NCBI GenBank assembly: GCA_964016885.1
Contig: OZ024758.1
Coordinates: 39,742,485-39,806,484 of the forward strand
Direction of reading: 5' to 3'
DNA: 64,000 nt
Origin: Eledone cirrhosa
Lineage: Eukaryota > Mollusca > Cephalopoda > Octopoda > Eledonidae
This document shows, in pieces, positions 9,191-24,792 of the stretch (position 1 is its first letter; the number at the start of each line of letters is the position of its first letter). Both the position numbers and the translations under genes were made by a program. The notes under the pieces are model-generated. The model had not been told where the DNA came from. It saw only the letters and a program-made list of their open reading frames with translations, and ran no database searches.

Positions 9191-12100
9191 GACTCAAATG
9201 AATTCTCAGCAACATTGGAGTTACTTCTGACAGCTAATACCATGACTTAAATGAATTCTCACCAACAGTGGAGTTACTTCTGACAGCTAATACAATGAAC
9301 TTAAATGAATTCTCACCAACAGTGGAGTTGCTTCTGACAGCTAGTACCATGACTTAAATGAATTCTCACCAACAGTGGAGTTACTTCTGACAACTAATAC
9401 CATGAACTTAAATGAATTCTCACCAACATTGGAGTTACTTCTGACAGCTAATACCATGACTTAAATGAATTCTCACCAACAGTGGAGTTACTTCTGACAG
9501 CTAGTACCATGAACTTAAATGAATTCTCACCAACAGTGGAGTTACTTCTGACAACTAATACCATGAACTTAAATGAATTCTCACCAACATTGGAGTTACT
9601 TCTGACAGCTAATACCATGACTTAAATGAATTCTCACCAACAGTGGAGTTACTTCTGACAGCTAATACCATGAACTTAAATGAATTCTCACCAACAGTGG
9701 AGTTCCTTCTGACAGCTAGTACCATGAACTTAAATGAATTCTCACCAACATTGGAGTTACTTCTGAGAGCTAGTACCATGACTTAAATGAATTCTCACCA
9801 ACATTGGAGTTACTTCTGACAGCTAATAACATGACTTAAATGAATTCTCACCAACAGTGGAGTTACTTCTGACAGCTAATACCATGAACTTAAATGAATT
9901 CTCACCAACAGTGGAGTTACTTCTAAAAGCTAGTACCATGAACTTAAATGAATTCTCACCAACATTGGAGTTACTTCTGACAACTAATACCATGACTTAA
10001 ATGAATTCTCACCAACAGTGGAGTTACTTCTGACAGCTAATACCATGAACTTAAATGAATTCTCACCAACAGTGGAGTTACTTCTGACAGCTAGTACCAT
10101 GAACTTAAATGAATTCTCACCAACATTGGAGTTACTTCTGACAACTAATACCATGACTTAAATGAATTCTCACCAACAGTGGAGTTACTTCTGACAAACT
10201 AATACCATGAACTTAAATGAATTCTCACCAACAGTGGAGTTACTTCTGACAGCTAGTACCATGAACTTAAATGAATTCTCACCAACATTGGAGTTACTTC
10301 TGACAACTAATACCATGATTTAAATGAATTCTCACCAACAGTGGAGTTACTTCTGACAACTAACACCATGAACTTAACTGAATTCTCACCAACAGTGGAG
10401 TTACTTCTGACAGCTAGTACCATGAACTTAAATGAATTCTCACCAACAGTGGAGTTACTTCTGACAGCTAGTACCATGAACTTAAATGAATTCTTACCAA
10501 CAGTGGAGTTACTTCTGACAGCTAATACCATGAACTTAAATGAATTCTCACCAACAGTGGACTTCCTTCTGACAGCTAATACCATGAACTTAACTGAATT
10601 CTCACCAACATTGGAGTTAATTCTGACAGCTAGTAACATGACTCAAATGAATTCTCACCAACATTGGAGTTACTTCTGACAGCTAATACCATGACTTAAA
10701 TGAATTCTCACCAACAGTGGAGTTACTTCTGACAGCTAATACCATGAACTTAAATGAATTCTCACCAACAGTGGAGTTACTTCTGACAGCTAGTACCATG
10801 AACTTAAATGAATTCTCACCAACATTGGAGTTACTTCTGACAACTAATACCATGACTTAAATGAATTCTCACCAACAGTGGAGTTACTTCTGACAAACTA
10901 ATACCATGAACTTAAATGAATTCTCACCAACAGTGGAGTTACTTCTGACAGCTAATACCATGAACTTAAATGAATTCTCACCAACATTGGAGTTACTTCT
11001 GACAGCTAGTACCATTACTTAAATGAATTCTCACCAACATTGGAGTTACTTCTGACAACTAATACCATGACTTAAATGAATTCTCACCAACAGTGGAGTT
11101 ACTTCTGACAAACTAATACCATGAACTTAAATGAATTCTCACCAACAGTGGAGTTACTTCTGACAGCTAATACCATGAACTTAAATGAATTCTCACCAAC
11201 AGTAGAGTTCCTTCTGACAGCTAATACCATGAACTTAAATGAATTCTCACCAACAGTGGAGTTACTTCTGACAGCTAGTACCATGACTTAAATGAATTCT
11301 CACCAACAGTGGAGTTACTTCTGACAGCTAATACCATGAACTTAAATGAATTCTCACCAACAGTGGAGTTACTTCTGACAGCTAGTACCATGAACTTAAA
11401 TGAATTCTCACCAACATTGGAGTTACTTCTGACAGCTAGTACCATGAACTTAAATGAATTCTTACCAACAGTGGAGTTACTTCTGACAGCTAATACCATG
11501 AACTTAAATGAATTCTCACCAACAGTGGAGTTCCTTCTGACAGCTAATACCATGAACTTAACTGAATTCTCACCAACATTGGAGTTAATTCTGACAGCTA
11601 GTACCATGACTCAAATGAATTCTCACCAACATTGGAGTTACTTCTGACAGCTAATACCATGACTTAAATGAATTCTCACCAACAGTGGAGTTACTTCTGA
11701 CAGCTAATACAATGAACTTAAATGAATTCTCACCAACAGTGGAGTTGCTTCTGACAGCTAGTACCATGACTTAAATGAATTCTCACCAACAGTGGAGTTA
11801 CTTCTGACAACTAATACCATGAACTTAAATGAATTCTCACCAACATTGGAGTTACTTCTGACAGCTAATACCATGACTTAAATGAATTCTCACCAACAGT
11901 GGAGTTACTTCTGACAGCTAGTACCATGAACTTAAATGAATTCTCACCAACAGTGGAGTTACTTCTGACAACTAATACCATGAACTTAAATGAATTCTCA
12001 CCAACATTGGAGTTACTTCTGACAGCTAATACCATGACTTAAATGAATTCTCACCAACAGTGGAGTTACTTCTGACAGCTAATACCATGAACTTAAATGA

Positions 12101-13190
12101 ATTCTCACCAACAGTGGAGTTCCTTCTGACAGCTAGTACCATGAACTTAAATGAATTCTCACCAACATTGGAGTTACTTCTGAGAGCTAGTACCATGACT
12201 TAAATGAATTCTCACCAACATTGGAGTTACTTCTGACAGCTAATACCATGACTTAAATGAATTCTCACCAACAGTGGAGTTACTTCTGACAGCTAATACC
12301 ATGAACTTAAATGAATTCTCACCAACAGTGGAGTTACTTCTAACAGCTAGTACCATGAACTTAAATGAATTCTCACCAACATTGGAGTTACTTCTGACAA
12401 CTAATACCATGACTTAAATGAATTCTCACCAACAGTGGAGTTACTTCTGACAGCTAATACCATGAACTTAAATGAATTCTCACCAACAGTGGAGTTACTT
12501 CTGACAGCTAGTACCATGAACTTAAATGAATTCTCACCAACATTGGAGTTACTTCTGACAACTAATACCATGACTTAAATGAATTCTCACCAACAGTGGA
12601 GTTACTTCTGACAAACTAATACCATGAACGTAAATGAATTCTCACCAACAGTGGAGTTACTTCTGACAGCTAGTACCATGAACTTAAATGAATTCTCACC
12701 AACATTGGAGTTACTTCTGACAACTAATACCATGATTTAAATGAATTCTCACCAACAGTGGAGTTACTTCTGACAACTAACACCATGAACTTAACTGAAT
12801 TCTCACCAACAGTGGAGTTACTTCTGACAGCTAGTACCATGAACTTAAATGAATTCTCACCAACAGTGGAGTTACTTCTGACAGCTAGTACCATGAACTT
12901 AAATGAATTCTTACCAACAGTGGAGTTACTTCTGACAGCTAATACCATGAACTTAAATGAATTCTCACCAACAGTGGACTTCCTTCTGACAGCTAATACC
13001 ATGAACTTAACTGAATTCTCACCAACATTGGAGTTAATTCTGACAGCTAGTACCATGACTCAAATGAATTCTCACCAACATTGGAGTTACTTCTGACAGC
13101 TAATACGATGACTTAAATGAATTCTCACCAACAGTGGAGTTACTTCTGACAGCTAATACCATGAACTTAAATGAATTCTCACCAACAGTG
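8858..13190. repeat. Multi-unit tandem duplication, 2417-bp offset
   Basis: The block from about 8858 to 10770 recurs from 11275 to about 13190. The private change GTGGACTTCC is at 10557 and 12974, 2417 bp apart. A third occurrence at 14964 (offset 1990) shows a further copying event. Confidence 0.87.
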
Positions 13191-16113
13191 GAGTTTCTTC
13201 TGACAGCTAGTACGATGACTTAAATGAATTCTCACCAACAATGGAGTTACTTCTGACAGATAATACCATGACTTAAATGAATTCTCACCAACAGTGGAGT
13301 TACTTCTGACAGCTAATACCATGAACTTAAATGAATTCTCACCAACAGTGGAGTTACTTCTGACAGCTAGAACCATGAACCTAAATGAATTCTCACCAAC
13401 ATTGGAGTTACTTCTGACAACTAATACCATGACTTAAATGAATTCTCACCAACAGTGGAGTTACTTCTGACAACTAATACCATGAACTTAAATGAATTCT
13501 CACCAACAGCGGAGTTACTTCTGACAACTAGTACCATGAACTTAAATGAATTCTCACCAACAGTGGAGTTACTTCTGACAGCTAATACCATGAACTTAAA
13601 TGAATTCTCACCAACAGTGGAGTTCCTTCTGACAGCTAATACCATGAACTTAAATGAATTCTCACCAACATTGGAGTTACTTCTGACAGCTAGTACCATG
13701 AACTTAAATGAATTCTCACCAACAGTGGAGTTACTTCTGACAGCTAATACCATGAACTTAAATGAATTCTCACCAACAGTGGAGTTACTTCTGACAGCTA
13801 ATACCATGAACTTAAATGAATTCTCACCAACATTGGAGTGACTTCTGACAGCTAATACCATGAACTTAAATGAATTCTCACCAACATTGGGGTTACTTCT
13901 GACAGCTAGTACCATGAACTTAAATGAATTCTCACCAACAGTGGAGTTACTTCTGACAGCTAATACCATGAACTTAAATGAATTCTCACCAACAGTGGAG
14001 TTACTTCTGACAGCTAGTACCATGAACTTAAATGAATTCTCACCAACAGTGGAGTTCCTTCTGACAGCTAATACCATGAACTTAAATGAATTCTCACCAA
14101 CAGTGGAGTTACTTCTGACAGCTAGTACCATGAACTTAAATGAATTCTCACCAACAGTGGAGTTACTTCTGACAGCTAGTACCATGAACTTAAATGAATT
14201 CTTACCAACAGTGGAGTTACTTCTGACAGCTAATACCATGAACTTAAATGAATTCTCACTAACAGTGGAGTTCCTTCTGACAGCTAATACCATGAACTTA
14301 ACTGAATTCTCACCAACATTGGAGTTAATTCTGACAGCTAGTACCATGACTCAAATGAATTCTCACCAACATTGGAGTTACTTCTGACAGCTAATACCAT
14401 GAACTTAAATGAATTCTCACCAACAGTGGAGTTCCTTCTGACAGCTAGTACCATGAACTTAAATGAATTCTCACCAACAGTGGAGTTACTTCTGAGAGCT
14501 AGTACCATGACTTAAATGAATTCTCACCAACATTGGAGTTACTTCTGACAGCTAATACCATGACTTAAATGAATTCTCACCAACAGTGGAGTTACTTCTG
14601 ACAAACTAATACCATGAACTTAAATGAATTCTCACCAACAGTGGAGTTACTTCTGACAGCTAGTACCATGAACTTAAATGAATTCTCACCAACATTGGAG
14701 TTACTTCTGACAACTAGTACCATGATTTAAATGAATTCTCACCAACAGTGGAGTTACTTCTGACAACTAACACCATGAACTTAACTGAATTCTCACCAAC
14801 AGTGGAGTTACTTCTGACAGCTAGTACCATGAACTTAAATGAATTCTCACCAACAGTGGAGTTACTTCTGACAGCTAGTACCATGAACTTAAATGAATTC
14901 TTACCAACAGTGGAGTTACTTCTGACAGCTAATACCATGAACTTAAATGAATTCTCACCAACAGTGGACTTCCTTCTGACAGCTAATACCATGAACTTAA
15001 CTGAATTCTCACCAACATTGGAGTTAATTCTGACAGCTAGTACCATGACTCAAATGAATTCTCACCAACATTGGAGTTACTTCTGACAGCTAATACCATG
15101 ACTTAAATGAATTCTCACCAACAGTGGAGTTACTTCTGACAGCTAATACCATGAACTTAAATGAATTCTCACCAACAGTGGAGTTACTTCTGACAGCTAG
15201 TACCATGAACTTAAATGAATTCTCACCAACATTGGAGTTACTTCTGACAACTAATACCATGACTTAAATGAATTCTCACCAACAGTGGAGTTACTTCTGA
15301 CAAACTAATACCATGAACTTAAATGAATTCTCACCAACAGTGGAGTTACTTCTGACAGCTAATACCATGAACTTAAATGAATTCTCACCAACAGTGGAGT
15401 TACTTCTGACAGCTAATACCATGAACTTAAATGAATTCTCACCAACAGTGGAGTTCCTTCTGACAGCTAATACCATGAACTTAAATGAATTCTCACCAAC
15501 ATTGGAGTTACTTCTGACAGCTAGTACCATGAACTTAAATGAATTCTCACCAACAGTGGAGTTACTTCTGACAGCTAATACCATGAACTTAAATGAATTC
15601 TCACCAACATTGGGGTTACTTCTGACAGCTAGTACCATGAACTTAAATGAATTCTCACCAACAGTGGAGTTACTTCTGACAGCTAATACCATGAACTTAA
15701 ATGAATTCTCACCAACAGTGGAGTTACTTCTGACAGCTAGTACCATGAACTTAAATGAATTCTCACCAACAGTGGAGTTACTTCTGACAGCTAATACCAT
15801 GAACTTAAATGAATTCTCACCAACATTGGAGTTACTTTTGACAGCTAATACCATGAACTTAAATGAATTCTCACCAACATTGGAGTTACTTCTGACAGCT
15901 AGTACCATGAACTTAAATGAATTCTCACCAACAGTGGAGTTACTTCTGACAGCTAGTACCATGAACTTAAATGAATTCTCACCAACAGTGGAGTTACTTC
16001 TGACAGCTAGTACCATGACTTAAATGAATTCTCACCAACAGTGGAGTTACTTCTGACAGCTAATACCATGAACTTAAATGAATTCTCACCAACATTGGAG
16101 TTACTTCTGACAA

Positions 16114-19100
16114 CTAATACCAAGACTTAAATGAATTCTCACCAACAGTGGAGTTCCTTCTGACAGCTAATACCATGAACTTAAATGAATTCTCACCAAC
16201 ATTGGAGTTACTTCTGACAGCTAATACCATGAACTTAAATGTATTCTCACCAACATTGGAGTTACTTCTGACAGCTAGTACCATGAACTTAAATGAATTC
16301 TCACCAACAGTGGAGTTACTTCTGACAGCTAGTACCATGAACTTAAATGAATTCTCACCAACATTGGAGTTACTTCTGACAACTAACACCAAGACTTAAA
16401 TGAATTCTCACCAACAGTGGAGTTCCTTCTGACAGCTAATACCATGAACTTAAATGAATTCTCACCAACAGTGGAGTTACTTCTGACAGCTAATACCATG
16501 AACTTAAATGAATTCTCACCAACAGTGGAGTTACTTCTGACAGCTAATACCATGAACTTAAATGAATTCTCACCAACATTGGAGTGACTTCTGACAGCTA
16601 ATACCATGAACTTAAATGAATTCTCACCAACATTGGGGTTATTTCTGACAGCTAGTACCATGAACTTAAATGAATTCTCACCAACAGTGGAGTGACTTCT
16701 GACAGCTAATACCATGAACTTAAATGAATTCTCACCAACATTGGGGTTACTTCTGACAGCTAGTACCATGAACTTAAATGAATTCTCACCAACAGTGGAG
16801 TTACTTCTGACAGCTAATACCATGAACTTAAATGAATTCTCACCAACATTGGAGTGACTTCTGACAGCTAATACCATGAACTTAAATGAATTCTCACCAA
16901 CATTGGGCTTACTTCTGACAGCTAGTACCATGAACTTAAATGAATTCTCACCAACAGTGGAGTTACTTCTGACAGCTAATACCATGAACTTAAATGAATT
17001 CTCACCAACATTGGAGTTACTTCTGACAGCTAGTACCATGAACTTAAATGAATTCTCACCAACAGTGGAGTTACTTCTGACAGCTTGTACCATGAACTTA
17101 AATGAATTCTCACCAACATTGGAGTTACTTCTGACAACTAATACCAAGACTTAAATGAATTCTCACCAACAGTGGAGTTCCTTCTGACAGCTAATACCAT
17201 GAACTTAAATGAATTCTCACCAACATTGGAGTTACTTCTGACAGCTAGTACCATGAACTTAAATGAATTCTCACCAACATTGGAGTTACTTCTGACAGCT
17301 AGTACCATGAACTTAAATGAATTCTCACCAACAGTGGAGTTCCTTCTGACAGCTAATACCATGAACTTAAATGAATTCTCACCAACATTGGAGTTACTTC
17401 TGACAGCTAGTACCATGACTTAAATGAATTCTCACCAACATTGGAGTTACTTCTGACAACTAATACCATGACTTAAATGAATTCTCACCAACAGTGGAGT
17501 TACTTCTGACGAACTAATACCATGAATTTAAATGAATTCTTACCAACAGTGGAGTTACTTCTGACAGCTAATACCATGAACTTAAATGAATTCTCACCAA
17601 CAGTGGAGTTACTTCTGGCAGCTAGTACCATGACTTAAATGAATTCTCACCAACAATGGAGTTACTTCTGACAGCTAATACCATGACTTAAATGAATTCT
17701 CACCAACAGTGGAGTTACTTCTGACAGCTAATACCATGAACTTAAATGATTTCTCACCAACAGTGGAGTTACTTCTGACAGCTAGAACCATGAACTTAAA
17801 TGAATTCTCACCAACATTGGAGTTACTTCTGACAACTAATACCATGACTTAAATGAATTCTCACCAACAGTGGAGTTACTTCTGACAGCTAATACCATGA
17901 ACTTAAATGAATTCTCACCAACAGTGGAGTTACTTCTGACAACTAGTACCATGAACTTAAATGAATTCTCACCAACAGTGGAGTTACTTCTGACAGCTAA
18001 TACCATGAACTTAAATGAATTCTCACCAACAGTGGAGTTCCTTCTGACAGCTAATACCATGAACTTAAATGAATTCTCACCAACAGTGGAGTTACTTCTG
18101 ACAGCTAATACCATGAACTTAAATGAATTCTCACCAACAGTGGCGTTCCTTCTGACAGCTAATACCATGAACTTAAATGAATTCTCACCAACAGTGGAGT
18201 TACTTCTGACAGCTAGTACCATGACTTAAATGAATTCTCACCAACATTGGAGTTCCTTCTGACAGCTAATACCATGAACTTAAATGAATTCTCACCAACA
18301 GTGGAGTTACTTCTGACAGCTAATACCATGAACTTAAATGAATTCTCACCAACATTGGAGTTACTTTTGACAGCTAATATCATGAACTTAAATGAATTCT
18401 CACCAACATTGGAGTTACTTCTGACAGCTAGTACCATGAACTTAAATGAATTCTCACCAACAGTGGAGTTACTTCTGACAGCTAGTACCATGAACTTAAA
18501 TGAATTCTCACCAACAGTGGAGTTACTTCTGACAGCTAGTACCATGACTTAAATGAATTCTCACCAACAGTGGAGTTACTTCTGACAGCTAATACCATGA
18601 ACTTAAATGAATTCTCACCAACATTGGAGTTACTTCTGACAACTAATACCAAGACTTAAATGAATTCTCACCAACAGTGGAGTTCCTTCTGACAGCTAAT
18701 ACCATGAACTTAAATGAATTCTCACCAACATTGGAGTTACTTCTGACAGCTAATACCATGAACTTAAATGAATTCTCACCAACATTGGAGTTACTTCTGA
18801 CAGCTAGTACCATGAACTTAAATGAATTCTCACCAACAGTGGAGTTACTTCTGACAGCTAGTACCATGAACTTAAATGAATTCTCACCAACATTGGAGTT
18901 ACTTCTGAGAACTAACACCAAGACTTAAATGAATTCTCACCAACAGTGGAGTTCCTTCTGACAGCTAATACCATGAACTTAAATGAATTCTCACCAACAG
19001 TGGAGTTACTTCTGACAGCTAATACCATGAACTTAAATGAATTCTCACCAACAGTGGAGTTATTTCTGACAGCTAATACCATGAACTTAAATGAATTCTC

Positions 19101-19676
19101 ACCAACATTGGAGTGACTTCTGACAGCTAATACCATGAACTTAAATGAATTCTCACCAACATTGGGGTTACTTCTGACAGCTAGTACCATGAACTTAAAT
19201 GAATTCTCACCAACAGTGGAGTGACTTCTGACAGCTAATACCATGAACTTAAATGAATTCTCACCAACATTGGGGTTACTTCTGACAGCTAGTACCATGA
19301 ACTTAAATGAATTCTCACCAACAGTGGAGTTACTTCTGACAGCTAATACCATGAACTTAAATGAATTCTCACCAACATTGGAGTGACTTCTGACAGCTAA
19401 TACCATGAACTTAAATGAATTCTCACCAACATTGGGGTTACTTCTGACAGCTAGTACCATGAACTTAAATGAATTCTCACCAACAGTGGAGTTACTTCTG
19501 ACAGCTAATACCATGAACTTAAATGAATTCTCACCAACAGTGGAGTTACTTCTGACAGCTAGTACCATGAACTTAAATGAATTCTCACCAACAGTGGAGT
19601 TACTTCTGACAGCTAATACCATGAACTTAAATGAATTCTCACCAACAGTGGAGTTACTTCTGACAGCTAGTACCAT
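16114..19676. repeat. Multi-unit duplication, 2529-bp offset
   Basis: The pattern of variants and 53-bp units at 16114-17147 recurs at 18643-19676 with several point differences. This is older or less homogenised than the other blocks. Confidence 0.75.
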
Positions 19677-20419
19677 GACTTAAATGAATTCTCACCAACA
19701 TTGGAGTTCCTTCTGACAGCTAATACCATGAACTTAAATGAATTCTCACCAACAGTGGAGTTACTTCTGACAGCTAATAGCATGAACTTAAATGAATTCT
19801 CACCAACATTGGAGTTACTTCTGACAGCTAATACCATGACTTAAATGAATTCTCACCAACAGTGGAGTTCCTTCTGACAGCTAATACCATGAACTTAAAT
19901 GAATTCTCACCAACATTGGAGTTACTTCTGACAGCTAGTACCATGAACTTAAATGAATTCTCACCAACAGTGGAGTTCCTTCTGACAGCTAATACCATGA
20001 ACTTAAATGAATTCTCACCAACATTGGAGTTACTTCTGACAGCTAGTACCATGACTTAAATGAATTCTCACCAACATTGGAGTTACTTCTGACAACTAAT
20101 ACCATGACTTAAATGAATTCTCACCAACAGTGGAGTTACTTCTGACGAACTAATACCATGAACTTAAATGAATTCTTACCAACAGTGGAGTTACTTCTGA
20201 CAGCTAGTACCATGAACTTAAATGAATTCTCACCAACAGTGGAGTTCCTTCTGACAGCTAATACCATGAACTTAAATGAATTCTCACCAACAGTGGAGTT
20301 ACTTCTGACAGCTAATACCATGAACGTAAATGAATTCTCACCAACAGTGGAGTTACTTCTGACAGCTAATACCATGAACATAAATGAATTCTCACCAACA
20401 TTGGAGTTACTTCTGACAG

Positions 20420-23400
20420 CTAGTACCATGACTTAAATGAATTCTCACCAACATTGGAGTTCCTTCTGACAGCTAATACCATGAACTTAAATGAATTCTC
20501 ACCAACAGTGGAGTTACTTCTGACAGCTAATACCATGAACTTAAATGAATTCTCACCAAAAGTGGAGTTACTTCTGACAGCTAATACCATGAACTTAAAT
20601 GAATTCTCACCAACAGTGGAGTTACTTCTGACAGCTAGTACCATGAACTTAAATGAATTCTCACCAACATTGGAGTTACCTCTGACAACTAACACCAAGA
20701 CTTAAATGAATTCTCACCAACAGTGGAGTTCCTTCTGACAGCTAATACCATGAACTTAAATGAATTCTCACCAACAGTGGAGTTACTTCTGACAGCTAAT
20801 ACCATGAACTTAAATGAATTCTCACCAACAGTGGAGTTACTTCTGACAGCTAATACCATGAACTTAAATGAATTCTCACCAACATTGGAGTGACTTCTGA
20901 CAGCTAATACCATGAACTTAAATGAATTCTCACCAACATTGGGGTTACTTCTGACAGCTAGTACCATGAACTTAAATGAATTCTCACCAACAGTGGAGTG
21001 ACTTCTGACAGCTAATACCATGAACTTAAATGAATTCTCACCAACATTGGGGTTACTTCTGACAGCTAGTACCATGAACTTAAATGAATTCTCACCAACA
21101 GTGGAGTTACTTCTGACAGCTAATACCATGAACTTAAATGAATTCTCACCAACATTGGAGTGACTTCTGACAGCTAATACCATGAACTTAAATGAATTCT
21201 CACCAACATTGGGGTTACTTCTGACAGCTAGTACCATGAACTTAAATGAATTCTCACCAACAGTGGAGTTACTTCTGACAGCTAATACCATGAACTTAAA
21301 TGAATTCTCACCAACAGTGGAGTTACTTCTGACAGCTAGTACCATGAACTTAAATGAATTCTCACCAACAGTGGAGTTACTTCTGACAGCTAATACCATG
21401 AACTTAAATGAATTCTCACCAACATTGGAGTTACTTCTGACAGCTAGTACCATGAACTTAAATGAATTCTCACCAACAGTGGAGTTACTTCTGACAGCTA
21501 GTACCATGAACTTAAATGAATTCTCACCAACATTGGAGTTACTTCTGACAACTAATACCAAGACTTAAATGAATTCTCACCAACAGTGGAGTTCTTTCTG
21601 ACAGCTAATACCATGAACTTAAATGAATTCTCACCAACATTGGAGTTACTTCTGACAGCTAGTACCATGAACTTAAATGAATTCTCACCAACAGTGGAGT
21701 TACTTCTGACAGCTAATACCATGAACTTAAATGAATTCTCACCAACAGTGGCGTTCCTTCTGACAGCTAATACCATGAACTTAAATGAATTCTCACCAAC
21801 AGTGGAGTTACTTCTGACAGCTAGTACCATGACTTAAATGAATTCTCACCAACATTGGAGTTCCTTCTGACAGCTAATACCATGAACTTAAATGAATTCT
21901 CACCAACAGTGGAGTTACTTCTGACAGCTAATACCATGAACTTAAATGAATTCTCACCAACAGTGGAGTTACTTCTGACAGCTAATACCATGAACTTAAA
22001 TGAATTCTCACCAACATTGGAGTTACTTCTGACAGCTAGTACCATGACTTAAATGAATTCTCACCAACATTGGAGTTCCTTCTGACAGCTAATACCATGA
22101 ACTTAAATGAATTCTCACCAACAGTGGAGTTACTTCTGACAGCTAATACCATGAACTTAAATGAATTCTCACCAAAAGTGGAGTTACTTCTGACAGCTAA
22201 TACCATGAACTTAAATGAATTCTCACCAACAGTGGAGTTACTTCTGACAGCTAGTACCATGAACTTAAATGAATTCTCACCAACATTGGAGTTACTTCTG
22301 ACAACTAACACCAAGACTTAAATGAATTCTCACCAACAGTGGAGTTCCTTCTGACAGCTAATACCATGAACTTAAATGAATTCTCACCAACAGTGGAGTT
22401 ACTTCTGACAGCTAATACCATGAACTTAAATGAATTCTCACCAACAGTGGAGTTACTTCTGACAGCTAATACCATGAACTTAAATGAATTCTCACCAACA
22501 TTGGAGTGACTTCTGACAGCTAATACCATGAACTTAAATGAATTCTCACCAACATTGGGGTTACTTCTGACAGCTAGTACCATGAACTTAAATGAATTCT
22601 CACCAACAGTGGAGTGACTTCTGACAGCTAATACCATGAACTTAAATGAATTCTCACCAACATTGGGGTTACTTCTGACAGCTAGTACCATGAACTTAAA
22701 TGAATTCTCACCAACAGTGGAGTTACTTCTGACAGCTAATACCATGAACTTAAATGAATTCTCACCAACATTGGAGTGACTTCTGACAGCTAATACCATG
22801 AACTTAAATGAATTCTCACCAACATTGGGGTTACTTCTGACAGCTAGTACCATGAACTTAAATGAATTCTCACCAACAGTGGAGTTACTTCTGACAGCTA
22901 ATACCATGGACTTAAATGAATTCTCACCAACAGTGGAGTTACTTCTGACAGCTAGTACCATGAACTTAAATGAATTCTCACCAACAGTGGAGTTACTTCT
23001 GACAGCTAGTACCATGAACTTAAATGAATTCTCACCAACAGTGGAGTTACTTCTGACAGCTAATACCATGAACTTAAATGAATTCTCACCAACAGTGGCG
23101 TTCCTTCTGACAGCTAATACCATGAACTTAAATGAATTCTCACCAACAGTGGAGTTACTTCTGACAGCTAGTACCATGACTTAAATGAATTCTCACCAAC
23201 ATTGGAGTTCCTTCTGACAGCTAATACCATGAACTTAAATGAATTCTCACCAACAGTGGAGTTACTTCTGACAGCTAATACCATGAACTTAAATGAATTC
23301 TCACCAACAGTGGAGTTACTTCTGACAGCTAATACCATGAACTTAAATGAATTCTCACCAACATTGGAGTTACTTCTGACAGCTAGTACCATGACTTAAA

Positions 23401-24792
23401 TGAATTCTCACCAACATTGGAGTTCCTTCTGACAGCTAATACCATGAACTTAAATGAATTCTCACCAACAGTGGAGTTACTTCTGACAGCTAATACCATG
23501 AACTTAAATGAATTCTCACCAAAAGTGGAGTTACTTCTGACAGCTAATACCATGAACTTAAATGAATTCTCACCAACAGTGGAGTTACTTCTGACAGCTA
23601 GTACCATGAACTTAAATGAATTCTCACCAACATTGGAGTTACTTCTGACAACTAACACCAAGACTTAAATGAATTCTCACCAACAGTGGAGTTCCTTCTG
23701 ACAGCTAATACCATGAACTTAAATGAATTCTCACCAACAGTGGAGTTACTTCTGACAGCTAATACCATGAACTTAAATGAATTCTCACCAACAGTGGAGT
23801 TACTTCTGACAGCTAATACCATGAACTTAAATGAATTCTCACCAACATTGGAGTGACTTCTGACAGCTAATACCATGAACTTAAATGAATTCTCACCAAC
23901 ATTGGGGTTACTTCTGACAGCTAGTACCATGAACTTAAATGAATTCTCACCAACAGTGGAGTGACTTCTGACAGCTAATACCATGAACTTAAATGAATTC
24001 TCACCAACATTGGGGTTACTTCTGACAGCTAGTACCATGAACTTAAATGAATTCTCACCAACAGTGGAGTTACTTCTGACAGCTAATACCATGAACTTAA
24101 ATGAATTCTCACCAACATTGGAGTGACTTCTGACAGCTAATACCATGAACTTAAATGAATTCTCACCAACATTGGGGTTACTTCTGACAGCTAGTACCAT
24201 GAACTTAAATGAATTCTCACCAACAGTGGAGTTACTTCTGACAGCTAATACCATGAACTTAAATGAATTCTCACCAACAGTGGAGTTACTTCTGACAGCT
24301 AGTACCATGAACTTAAATGAATTCTCACCAACAGTGGAGTTACTTCTGACAGCTAATACCATGAACTTAAATGAATTCTCACCAACATTGGAGTTACTTC
24401 TGACAGCTAGTACCACGAACTTAAATGAATTCTCACCAACAGTGGAGTTACTTCTGACAGCTAGTACCATGAACTTAAATGAATTCTCACCAACATTGGA
24501 GTTACTTCTGACAACTAATACCAAGACTTAAATGAATTCTCACCAACAGTGGAGTTCCTTCTGACAGCTAATACCATGAACTTAAATGAATTCTCACCAA
24601 CATTGGAGTTACTTCTGACAGCTAGTACCATGAACTTAAATGAATTCTCACCAACAGTGGAGTTACTTCTGACAGCTAATACCATGAACTTAAATGAATT
24701 CTCACCAACAGTGGCGTTCCTTCTGACAGCTAATACCATGAACTTAAATGAATTCTCACCAACAGTGGAGTTACTTCTGACAGCTAGTACCA
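20420..24792. repeat. Triplicated block, offsets 1616 and 1347 bp
   Basis: The private change CCAAAAGTGG occurs at 20558, 22174 and 23521, giving offsets of 1616 and 1347 bp. The flanking order of 53-bp units repeats with it. The shorter second period means that units were lost, or that the repeat joint moved. Confidence 0.87.
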